DNA of 64,000 nucleotides, from NCBI RefSeq assembly GCF_900090245.1, contig NZ_FMDN01000021.1, positions 1 to 64,000 on the forward strand, read 5' to 3'. Numbering within the stretch: the first letter of the stretch is position 1; the number at the start of each line of letters is the position of its first letter. Both the position numbers and the translations under genes were made by a program. The notes under the pieces were generated by a model. That model did no database searches, had not been told where the DNA came from, and saw only the letters and a list, made by a program, of their open reading frames with translations. Positions 24,092 through 31,092 of this stretch are shown here, one piece after another. Source of the DNA: Micromonospora halophytica (GTDB taxonomy: Bacteria > Actinomycetota > Actinomycetes > Mycobacteriales > Micromonosporaceae).

Positions 24092-25366
24092 GTGGCGGCG
24101 GTAGATCGGTGGACAGGGAGCCTCGCCTGTTCACTGCAAGCTGCCGCCGGAATGACGAACGAGGGATTCGCGGGGTGGCTGGGAATCGCGACAAGGACGG
24201 TCGCGTACTGGCATAGTCGACCCGATACTGTTCCTGGGAATGCCAATCAAGACGTGCTTAATGCCGCCTTGGACCGTGTCGCGGATTCGGCTCGCTCCCG
24301 GTTCTTCGAAATGCTCAGCGCGGGGCGCCCGGAGGGAAATGCTGGCAGCGGCGGCAGCGTTGTTGATGCTGTGAGCGCTGCTGCCGACTCGGTCGCCAAT
24401 GATTCCCTGCTGCTGAGCCTGGCCCTGCCACACGACTCCATTGAGTCCTTGCAGGAAGACGTGAGGTTGCTCGCCCGGTCGGGAGGCATGGCAGCCTTCG
24501 ATGTCTTCAGCAGCGCCCGCCGGTTGCGGGACGAGGCAAGGGCTTTGGTGGAGCGCACGCGTCGGCCCGTCGAGTTAGCCGACCTCTACGTGGTGATCGG
24601 CCAGAGTGCTTCCCTGATGGCCTCCACCGCATTCGATCTCGGGCACTGGAACGAATCGGCGGCGCTGGCCAGGGCATCGACGCAGTACGCTGACTTGGCC
24701 GGACATGCGTCATTGAAGGCGTGGACCTATGGCCTGCAAATGACGCTCGCAAACTGGCGTAACGAGCCTGACTCCGCGCTGAGCTACTTCGCTCGGGCCA
24801 TGCGAACGGCACCGGAGGGCGAGCCGAGACTGAGGCTTCGCTACGTCGCTGCCCGCTCTCACGCTCTGCTCGCCGACTCCGATTCGGTCGCGGCCGTCTT
24901 GGAAGCGGCCCAGCGAGACAGAGAAGCGGCGGCGGACCGACCCGACGAACTTGCCACCGTTACCGGCGGAGAGTTCGCATTCGGCGACGCGCGGGCGGCG
25001 GCATGTGCGGCGGCGGCATGGCTTGACCTCCACAACGGCGAGCAGGCCGCGAGGTACGCCCGAGAGGCGTTGCAGGTGTACGAGGCGTTGCCGTCGCCCA
25101 GGCGGCCGTACTCGCAGATCAACGGGACGCAGATCGACGTGGCCGCTGCGCACCTCCACATGCGAGACAAGGATGGCGCCGCCGAAGCGTTGCGTACCGT
25201 CTTGGACCTGCCGCCGCAGAAGCGCAACGTCTCGCTGACCGGCCGGCTGTCGCGGATTGAGCGCATGCTGAGCCAGTCGCCGTGGGACCGCGATGCGGAC
25301 GCGCGCCAGCTCGCCGAGCGCATCTCGGTCTGGCTGTCGGAAACCTCAGCGCGCCCGCTCGCCTGA
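24092..25366 (+). CDS. XRE-type regulator with TPR-like C-terminal domain
   Basis: A 424-residue protein. Residues about 8-55 form a Cro/XRE-like HTH (AGMTNEGFAGWLGIATRTVAYWHSRPD). Residues 150-410 are an all-helical repeat region resembling tetratricopeptide repeats (for example SLKAWTYGLQMTLANW, AACAAAAWLDLHNGEQAARYAREAL). Such regulators are frequent in actinobacterial mobile elements and may sense a peptide or small ligand. The GTG at 24092 is chosen because GGGAGA lies seven bases before it and conservation begins there. Its last 21 bases overlap the end of the convergent epimerase-like gene. Confidence 0.85.
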   Translation: MAAVDRWTGSLACSLQAAAGMTNEGFAGWLGIATRTVAYWHSRPDTVPGNANQDVLNAALDRVADSARSRFFEMLSAGRPEGNAGSGGSVVDAVSAAADSVANDSLLLSLALPHDSIESLQEDVRLLARSGGMAAFDVFSSARRLRDEARALVERTRRPVELADLYVVIGQSASLMASTAFDLGHWNESAALARASTQYADLAGHASLKAWTYGLQMTLANWRNEPDSALSYFARAMRTAPEGEPRLRLRYVAARSHALLADSDSVAAVLEAAQRDREAAADRPDELATVTGGEFAFGDARAAACAAAAWLDLHNGEQAARYAREALQVYEALPSPRRPYSQINGTQIDVAAAHLHMRDKDGAAEALRTVLDLPPQKRNVSLTGRLSRIERMLSQSPWDRDADARQLAERISVWLSETSARPLA

Positions 25367-26380
25367 CTGCCGCCAGGCGGCCAACACCTGAGCTTCCCTC
25401 TCCGGGCTGATGCCAATCTCGGCGGCGCGGTCGTGGTTGCTGACTTCGCCGCTCTCCACCATCCACCGCCAGGTGTCGCGGACAGTCAGGGAGAGCGGCC
25501 GACAGCGCAGGCCGGCAGCCTGAGCCTTGGCGGTGTCGACGCGCCACACGCCGTCGAAGGTGCGCCAGAGGGGCAGCTCGGACCACTGCCGGACGCCTTG
25601 ACTGACCAACACCTCATCGGGCACCCACTCGAAGGAAGCGTCCGCCTGGGTGGCGTGGGCGCAGTCGGCCAGTAGCCCGCCGAAGGTGGCGCCGCCCACC
25701 GGGGCGCAGACGTTGAACGCGCCGGAGGAATCTTCGGTGATGGTGTGAAGTGCGAACGCGGCCAGGTCGCGCACGTCGACCGGCTGAATCGTGCGGTCGG
25801 AGGAGCCGGGGGCTAGGACTTGCCCACCGGCAGCCACGCGGCGCAGCCACCACGGCAGGCGGCCGACGTACTCACGCGGGCCGAGCACGACACCGGGACG
25901 CAGGATCGTCGTCCGATCCGCTCCGAAGGCGGTGACTGCCGCTGCCTCGCAGCCGGACTTCTGGTAGCCGTATTGCGTCGGCCCATCCTCGGTGTCGGTG
26001 CCGTAGTCCGGGCCGGCGTTGGGCGGGCAGTAGAGCACCTCGGACCGTTCGCTGAGCGGTTTCAGCGGCCAGTCCCGGTAGACGCTGACCGTCGACATGA
26101 AGACGTAGCGACCGGCGACGGGAGTGAGGGCACGAGCCACGTCGAGGGTGTTCCTCGGCACGTAGCCCGAGGTGTCGACCACGGCATCCCAGGGGCCGGC
26201 CGCGGCGAGGGCGGCGACGTCCTCCGGACGGGTTCGATCACCTCGGATGGGCCGTACAGCCTCTAGGAAGGGGTCGGAGGTGCCCCGGTTGAAGGTGGTT
26301 ACCTCCCAGCCCGCGTCGATGGCGGCCGTGACGACCGCGTGGCCTACGAACCAGGTTCCGCCGAGCACCAGCAAACGCAT
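25346..26380 (-). CDS. NAD-dependent epimerase/dehydratase-like protein (cargo)
   Basis: A 344-residue short-chain dehydrogenase/reductase of the extended class: MRLLVLGGTWFVGHAVV (nucleotide loop), FMSTVSVYRDW, and an active-site-like YGYQKSGCEAA (Tyr-x3-Lys at about 143). The C-terminal VSNHDRAAEIGISPEREAQVLAAW region is typical of this subgroup. Sugar-nucleotide or isoflavone-reductase-like reduction is possible, and the substrate is unknown. It is convergent with and overlaps the XRE/TPR gene, a pairing that recurs in actinomycete elements. The ATG at 26380 starts at the Rossmann strand; 26392 is an alternative. Confidence 0.85.
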   Translation of the reverse strand: MRLLVLGGTWFVGHAVVTAAIDAGWEVTTFNRGTSDPFLEAVRPIRGDRTRPEDVAALAAAGPWDAVVDTSGYVPRNTLDVARALTPVAGRYVFMSTVSVYRDWPLKPLSERSEVLYCPPNAGPDYGTDTEDGPTQYGYQKSGCEAAAVTAFGADRTTILRPGVVLGPREYVGRLPWWLRRVAAGGQVLAPGSSDRTIQPVDVRDLAAFALHTITEDSSGAFNVCAPVGGATFGGLLADCAHATQADASFEWVPDEVLVSQGVRQWSELPLWRTFDGVWRVDTAKAQAAGLRCRPLSLTVRDTWRWMVESGEVSNHDRAAEIGISPEREAQVLAAWRQSGERAR

Positions 26381-26522
26381 GCGCCCTATCATGCCGATCT
26401 GGCGAGCAGCCGCCGAATCGGCCGTACTCTCGGGCCGGGGCGGCGCTCGTGCCCTCCAGCGCCAAGATGTCGCCTTGGAGCCGGCCAGTCGCTGTCAGGC
26501 CGGGGCCTGCAAGCGGGGCTCC

Positions 26523-26561
26523 CCTGGGGTCCCCCTTGAGGTATCTGGGGGACTGTCCAGG
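26523..26561. terminator. Hairpin in the spacer between epimerase and DUF488 genes
   Basis: CCTGG (26523-26527) and GTCCCCC (26529-26535) pair with GGGGGAC (26547-26553) and CCAGG (26557-26561), a 12-bp stem with one bulge on each side. It lies beyond the end of the leftward three-gene cassette (stops at 26669) and could terminate it, or shield the epimerase promoter. Confidence 0.55.
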
Positions 26562-26668
26562 AGCGGGTAGGTCGTCGCTCGGCGGGCTGCTGGCGTGATC
26601 CTTGGCAGGTATAGGAATTCGCGGATCCACCCCTGTCTCATCAGCGGCTTGGTCTAGAAGGAATCTAA

Positions 26669-27106
26669 TCAGACAAGGTGTTGTATTTCCACCCCGCCGA
26701 AGTGGCGTGCGAAGTATTCGGCCACAAGCCGACGGTGGCAATTATGAGGCTTCTCTTCACTGCATAGGAAGCAGTCGCCGTCGCGCAACTCGTCAGCCCA
26801 GCTCGCTTCTACGCGTCTTCCTTGAATCAACTCTCCAAAACGTGCTTCGTATTCACTCCAGGTGCCCGCCCCCTTCTTGTAGGCATCTAACATTTCCTGG
26901 GTAGGCGCAAGATCTAGAGCGTGTGTGTAGCGAATAGATCCGATTTTTCTAAGAAAGTATTCTAGGTCGTTTTTTTTGGCGAACCCGGCCAGCTGGGAGA
27001 CATTGTTTAGCCGGACATCGACAACCCTGTTGACTTGCGCGCCGCATAAAGTGTCAAAAAATTGGGAGGCGGACTTCCGTGTGAAGCCAATAGTGTAGAT
27101 TTTCAC
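26669..27106 (-). CDS. DUF488-family protein (second of two in cassette)
   Basis: A 145-residue DUF488 protein. It has the family marks IYTIGFTRKS at the N-terminus, VVDVRLNN (about 28), and the C-terminal CSEEKPHNCHRRLVAEYF, a C-x7-C-H-R cluster that may bind metal or be catalytic. Family members have no proven biochemistry. The GTG start overlaps the upstream DUF488 stop (GTGA). GC content near 50% and TTA/ATA codons differ strongly from the flanking chromosome. Confidence 0.85.
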   Translation of the reverse strand: MKIYTIGFTRKSASQFFDTLCGAQVNRVVDVRLNNVSQLAGFAKKNDLEYFLRKIGSIRYTHALDLAPTQEMLDAYKKGAGTWSEYEARFGELIQGRRVEASWADELRDGDCFLCSEEKPHNCHRRLVAEYFARHFGGVEIQHLV

Positions 27107-27726
27107 GACAGAACGCTCTCATGACTTTCGGTCCTAGGTGCGACATAGGCTATGCGCTCCTCTTGGCGCTGGTAAGCCTCTTGAAGTATCTCTCTTCTGG
27201 TTCTAAATATCTCCGGCTGGTGGAGGCCGGTAATGCGCAGAAGTCTATTCTCTGCATCGCGGTGAAATTCAAAGTTGCCGTCGGAGTGAATGTGCGTTAC
27301 TTCCATGCCGTCTTCGGCTAGGTGTCGGCTGATCAGGATTGCGCGATGGCAATTCAGTGGCTCGCCTTCGGTGCACATGATTGCAATCGGCATGCGTTGG
27401 GTTCCTTCTTGTAGCCGCTTAAGCCCTTCGCGAAAGAGATCCAACCTGGCAATTCGATCGTAACGGACGCGACCATGCTGATCTCTCACGGATGGTCCAA
27501 CGCCACGTCCACCTAACTCGTGCCCAAGGAAAGCGTACGATATCTCAGCGTCTTTCAGTGAAGATCTCAACGCTTCGCGGTTGAAATGAGGCTGGTGTCT
27601 GCTGTAGGGAGTTGATCGGACGTCGGCAATAGCGGATATCCCTGCCCTCCGCAAAAGTTCTATGAAGCTGGTAAGTGAGTGTGTGGAATGTCCAATGGTG
27701 AAGATTTGCATTTCATGTGCAGGCAT
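27103..27726 (-). CDS. DUF488-family protein (first of two in cassette)
   Basis: A 207-residue DUF488 protein: MQIFTIGHSTHSLTSFIELL, then IADVRSTPYSRHQPHFN (the DVRxxPxSR hallmark), then HELGGRG, and CTEGEPLNCHRAILISRHL with the C-x7-C-H-R cluster. The C-terminal 60 residues are an extra basic/helical extension not present in the second copy. The ATG at 27726 is chosen for the GGAG seven bases upstream, one base after the stop of the dual-OB gene. It is coupled to the second DUF488 gene; the pair may form a heterodimer. Confidence 0.87.
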   Translation of the reverse strand: MPAHEMQIFTIGHSTHSLTSFIELLRRAGISAIADVRSTPYSRHQPHFNREALRSSLKDAEISYAFLGHELGGRGVGPSVRDQHGRVRYDRIARLDLFREGLKRLQEGTQRMPIAIMCTEGEPLNCHRAILISRHLAEDGMEVTHIHSDGNFEFHRDAENRLLRITGLHQPEIFRTRREILQEAYQRQEERIAYVAPRTESHESVLS

Positions 27727-27727
27727 C

Positions 27728-28411
27728 CTATGCTCCAATGATGGCGGCGACGAACTTGTGGCAGCGTTCGTCTGCGAATTTCTCACCAAGGCTAATCGTC
27801 AAGTAGCTAGCGCCGAGCGCATATTCGCCGATTGCTCGATCTCGGTACGCGCGTTCGATTATTGGGTCCGTGACCGTGATATTATACTGCACGCCGCCGA
27901 AGTGAAAGTCGGCCTGGACTCGCCGCCTTGGATTGCCGAAATTCTCGCCGATTGTAAAAACGCGCAGATTTAGCCCGTGGGCTAAGTAGATGAGCTTTAG
28001 GGAGCCGTCTGCGGGATCGGCCTCTTCTGCGGGAAGGCAATCATGCAGGCCGTTTTGGGTGCGCCAACCGTTCTTCCAAAGTGGGCCGGAAGTGGCGGCC
28101 AGTGCTGTAATTTGGCCGGGGGTAACGCTTCCAGCCTTCACCCAACGGGAATTGGAATCGATTACCCAATTCTCCTGCTGATGTCCTCGTGGTCGGGGGT
28201 AAAGTAGAGGAATGTCGATGATGTCCAGCACCTGCGGTTCGCTTCCGTCTTCGTATTTCCGCTCGTCGTATGAGACCGCCTCGTGAGTTTGGCTGCTTAT
28301 GGGTCGGATCCATCCTGTGGCTCTAGCTCCATCTAGTTCAAGCCCGGCTATGCATCGCCCCTGCGGTTTGCGAGAATTTGCAAGGCATAAGATTCGCTTG
28401 ACCGCCGTCAA
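27728..28411 (-). CDS. Dual-OB-domain-like protein (cargo cassette)
   Basis: A 227-residue protein. The sequence KRILCLANSRKPQGRCIAGLELDG, then DGSEPQVLDIIDIPLL (about 60), then HQQENWVID, and RVFTIGENFGNPRRRVQADFHFGG with a final DPIIERAYRDRAIGEYALG recalls proteins annotated as dual OB-fold domains, which are often found beside DUF488 genes. OB folds suggest nucleic-acid or nucleotide binding. TTG at 28411 has GGGAG five bases upstream; the in-frame GTG at 28423 is the alternative. It heads a three-gene leftward operon and carries a TTA codon at its start. Confidence 0.78.
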   Translation of the reverse strand: MTAVKRILCLANSRKPQGRCIAGLELDGARATGWIRPISSQTHEAVSYDERKYEDGSEPQVLDIIDIPLLYPRPRGHQQENWVIDSNSRWVKAGSVTPGQITALAATSGPLWKNGWRTQNGLHDCLPAEEADPADGSLKLIYLAHGLNLRVFTIGENFGNPRRRVQADFHFGGVQYNITVTDPIIERAYRDRAIGEYALGASYLTISLGEKFADERCHKFVAAIIGA

Positions 28412-28557
28412 CTTGGCTCCCACAGGTCAATAAGCGGGTAGAACGATGGACGTACCAAGTCTGCCCTACTTGATGTCGCTGGGGTACCGACAGACCGTCC
28501 CTCCTGTGCTCCCCTATAGCAAACTGTTCGAGTCGCTGTTCAGAGCGAATCCGCAGC

Positions 28558-30045
28558 TCATGCACACGCGACGGTCGCTCGACGACCCCGAGAGACACTG
28601 ACCAAGCCCTCTGCTGTCAGAAGGACGACAGCCCGGTGAGCGGTGCCCACGGAGACGCCATAAGCTGCCGCAAGCTCAGCAACCGCCGGAAGCTGATCAC
28701 CGGGCCGCAGCATCGCAGTCGCGATTTGCTCGCGAAGGTCTGCCGCTATTGTTTGGTAAGGGCTGCCTTCCGCCGTTCGCCGTGTGGGTGTAGCCGGACG
28801 CGGCGGCATTCGAGCGGCCAGGGTCCCTGCCGCGCGCTGGTCCGACTCCGACAGCCAGGCTGCATAGACCCTGAGCGTAGTTGTCCCGCCGCCGCCATGA
28901 CCAAGTCGGCCGGCGACGGTCCGCACGTCGACACCTGCGTTGATCAGCTCGGTCGCCGAGTAGTGGCGCAGGGCGTGAATGTGGCTGGTGATGCCGAGTC
29001 GGGTGGCGAGTCGGCCGTACCGCTGCGTGATGGTGTCAGGGCGGTAGCCACGGCTGTTGTCTGGCTCGGGGGAGAAGACGTAGTCGGCGGGATCGGCGTC
29101 CGCGTCGAGCTGGGCCAGGCGCTCGACGTACCGGCCGTGCAGCTCGCGCAGCACTTCGATCGTCTCCGCGTCGAGCGCCACCCGCCGCTGCTGGTGCGTC
29201 TTGGTGTCCTTCTCCCGCAGTTCGCCGTCTGCGTCCAGGTAGGAGCTGCGTCGTAGCGTCAGCACACCGGCGGCCAGGTCGAGATGGTGCCAGCGGAGCG
29301 CGCACAGCTCGCCGCGCCGGGCGCCCGTCGTCATCGCGAGCCACACCAACGCGCCCCAATCCGGGTCGCGCCACGCCTCGTTGATGATCCGCGCGGCGTC
29401 GGCCGGGTTCGGCGGCTGCGGATCGGGGTGCGGCGGCGCGGGTGGCTCGGCCTGACTGGCGGGGTTGACGGCGATCCAGCGCCAACGGACGGCGCGGCTG
29501 AGGGCACCACTGAGGATCCAGTGGATTTGCCGCACTGACGAGGCGCTGAGCGGCTTGCAGACGTGCGGCCGGCACTTCGCCGTGCAGCTGTGCTCGCCCT
29601 CCAGGCGGTGCTTCACGTACGCCTTGCCGCCGCACCAGTCGCGGCAGCGGCGCAGGCTCGCGTAGAACGACTCCAACGTCTCGGCTTCAAGCCGGCCGAC
29701 CGGCAGCTTGCCCAGCACCGGCCGGACGTGCTTATTGAGCTTGTTCACGTAGCCCATGCGCGTGGTGGCCTCGATTTCGGCCACCTCAAGCCACCGGTCT
29801 AGGAGTTGGTCGAGGGTGGCGCGGGTGCGGGGGTTGCGCCGCTCGTCCACCTGGGCCAGCAACCGGGTACGCGCCTTCTCGGCTTCCTTGGCTGCGGTGC
29901 GGCCGGCGGGGATGACCTCGGTCAGGTAGTGCCGCTTCCCGCTGATCGGGTCGATCCCGGCATAGACCTTCACGCGCAGTGACCCACTGGGCAAGGTTTC
30001 GATCTCACCACGCTGGCGTTTGCTGCGTCCGTTCGAGGCTGCCAC
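28558..30045 (-). CDS. int: Tyrosine integrase fused to a GntR-type winged helix
   Basis: A 495-residue protein. Residues about 10-70 are the arm-binding domain (RGEIETLPSGSLRVKVYAG), 75-200 a core-binding domain with an inserted Cys-rich stretch (CRDWCGG...CTAKCRPHVCK), and 210-410 the catalytic domain with Arg in TTGARRGELCALRW, HxxR in HIHALRHYSA and Tyr in TLRVYAAWL. Residues 425-495 are a GntR winged helix (IAADLREQIATAMLRPGDQLPAVAELAAAYGVSVGTAHRAV). It recombines attP with the tRNA-Arg gene, which begins 68 bases beyond its start. The GTG at 30045 fits relatives; 30084 is an alternative. Confidence 0.93.
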   Translation of the reverse strand: MAASNGRSKRQRGEIETLPSGSLRVKVYAGIDPISGKRHYLTEVIPAGRTAAKEAEKARTRLLAQVDERRNPRTRATLDQLLDRWLEVAEIEATTRMGYVNKLNKHVRPVLGKLPVGRLEAETLESFYASLRRCRDWCGGKAYVKHRLEGEHSCTAKCRPHVCKPLSASSVRQIHWILSGALSRAVRWRWIAVNPASQAEPPAPPHPDPQPPNPADAARIINEAWRDPDWGALVWLAMTTGARRGELCALRWHHLDLAAGVLTLRRSSYLDADGELREKDTKTHQQRRVALDAETIEVLRELHGRYVERLAQLDADADPADYVFSPEPDNSRGYRPDTITQRYGRLATRLGITSHIHALRHYSATELINAGVDVRTVAGRLGHGGGGTTTLRVYAAWLSESDQRAAGTLAARMPPRPATPTRRTAEGSPYQTIAADLREQIATAMLRPGDQLPAVAELAAAYGVSVGTAHRAVVLLTAEGLVSVSRGRRATVACA

Positions 30046-30112
30046 GGGGCCACCGTAGCCCACTCGCACCACGGACAGCCCCACGCGAGCCGTTCAAGTC
30101 AGAGAAGTACCT

Positions 30113-30156
30113 GTGCGCCCGGCAGGATTCGAACCTGCGGCCTTGGGATTAGAAGT
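30113..30156. repeat. attR: 44-bp attachment-site repeat within tRNA-Arg
   Basis: Exact copy of 14177-14220. Here it is continuous with the tRNA 5' half, so the tRNA gene stays functional after integration while the integrase gene lies next to it inside the element. Confidence 0.95.
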
Positions 30157-30186
30157 CCCCTGCTCTATCCGCTGAGCTACGGGCGC
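30114..30186 (-). tRNA. tRNA-Arg (TCT anticodon), integration target
   Basis: A 73-base gene that folds as a complete cloverleaf: acceptor GCGCCCG/CGGGCGC, D-stem GCTC/GAGC, anticodon loop CTTCTAA giving anticodon TCT (reads AGA/AGG), T-arm GCAGGTTCGAATCCTGC. The 3' CCA is not encoded. The outermost anticodon-stem pair (27-43) is G-A rather than Watson-Crick. It serves as the attachment site of the element. Confidence 0.96.
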
Positions 30187-30309
30187 GCAACATGCAACTC
30201 GCGCCAAGAGGGTACCGCCGTACCCCCGCCAGGTGGGGGAACGGGTGGCCGTCCCGGCACGGTGATCAGCGTCGCACGCCACCGCCGCCCTGGTCACCTC
30301 GGTTCCACT

Positions 30310-30355
30310 CCGATCGGTCGGCAGGCGACGCCCCGATCGGTCGGTGGGTGATGCC
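30310..30355. repeat. Two tandem 23-bp units, possible operator
   Basis: CCGATCGGTCGG occurs at 30310-30321 and again at 30333-30344. The 11 bases after each are also alike (CAGGCGACGCC and TGGGTGATGCC), giving two direct 23-bp units. They lie 65-110 bases upstream of the proposed GTG of the protease-like gene. Confidence 0.55.
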
Positions 30356-30419
30356 ACAGCCCGGGGGCGAGGGCCCGTCAGCCGCAGCCGGGCCCTCCCC
30401 GCCCCGTACCCTCGGTGCC

Positions 30420-31091
30420 GTGCTGCTGGAACCGGATGCCGAGAACGAGGTCGCCTACGAGCTGTGCCAGCTGCTCGGTCGGGCGATCCTGCCGATCCGT
30501 CCGGCCGGTGACGGCCCGGTCGGAACGGCGTTCTTCCTCCACCATCCGACCGGGGAGTACCTGCTCACGGCGGCGGACGTGCTGGCGTACGCCGACGTCG
30601 CGGAGATCGGGTTGAGACCGAGCGTGACCGAGCCGACAGGGGTGGCCGCCGACGCGCTGGCCCTGCCCTGCGGGTGGTGGGTACACCGGCCGGAAGGCGG
30701 GGTGGCGGTCCTGCCCGCCGGCGGGCTGCACGACCGGGCGGTGCGGGAGGGCTGGCGCTGGCGTACCCAGTCGGTGCCGGACGCGATCGCGGCCGGCGCG
30801 GACGACGTGGCCCGGATCGGCGCGGAGCCGGTCTCGGCGATCGTGCTCGCGCTCGGTGTCCGCGACGACGGGTCACGGCCGTTGGAGGTGGCGGTCGAGC
30901 GGGTGGTCCGCGCGGCTGACGGGCTGCGGCTCACCGGTGAGCTGCCGGCCGGCTACCTCGGCGCGCCGGTCTTCGGCGTCCAGGCCGACGTGGCGGGCGA
31001 GGTCGGGCTGCGCTGCCTGGGCGTGGTGCTGCCCGGCGAGGGCGGCCACCCGGTGGCCACCCTCGACCGGGTCGTCACGGACCTGGGCTGA
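30420..31091 (+). CDS. Trypsin-like-fold protein lacking catalytic residues
   Basis: A 223-residue protein. GTAFFLHHPTGEYLLTAADVL (about 34-54) looks like the His-box of trypsin-like proteases, normally LTAAHVL, but Asp replaces His. The Ser-box GDSGGP appears as GYLGAPVFG (about 180), without serine. A folded but inactive protease-like domain, perhaps a binding protein, is inferred. The GTG start at 30420 has no strong ribosome site; an ATG at 30349 is possible. It ends one base before the stop of a convergent hydrolase gene. Confidence 0.7.
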   Translation: MLLEPDAENEVAYELCQLLGRAILPIRPAGDGPVGTAFFLHHPTGEYLLTAADVLAYADVAEIGLRPSVTEPTGVAADALALPCGWWVHRPEGGVAVLPAGGLHDRAVREGWRWRTQSVPDAIAAGADDVARIGAEPVSAIVLALGVRDDGSRPLEVAVERVVRAADGLRLTGELPAGYLGAPVFGVQADVAGEVGLRCLGVVLPGEGGHPVATLDRVVTDLG

Positions 31092-31092
31092 C

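Larger units (their letters stand above)
14177..30156. mobile_element. Integrated actinomycete integrative and conjugative element (AICE)
   Basis: A perfect 44-bp direct repeat (14177-14220 and 30113-30156) corresponds to the 3' half of tRNA-Arg(TCT) and flanks about 15.9 kb of DNA. Inside lie a tyrosine integrase next to the intact tRNA, an excisionase, an XRE/TPR regulator, an FtsK/TraB-like translocase, Spd-like membrane proteins and a replication protein. That is the standard gene set of AICEs such as pSAM2. Transfer would be as double-stranded DNA by the translocase rather than by a relaxase, and no relaxase is seen. Two lower-GC cargo cassettes sit at the two ends. Confidence 0.93.

Noticed and set aside
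28446..28601. 51-codon rightward reading frame (starting MDVPSLPYLMS) between the dual-OB gene and integrase
   Set aside because: It overlaps the 3' end of the integrase gene, has no ribosome site and no recognisable features; treated as chance, although its composition is not obviously random.
14395..28765. Shared 15-base sequence GTTTGGTAAGGGCTG at 14395 and 28751
   Set aside because: One copy lies inside integrase codons; a single 15-base match within 16 kb is not clearly beyond chance, so it is not called a repeat.
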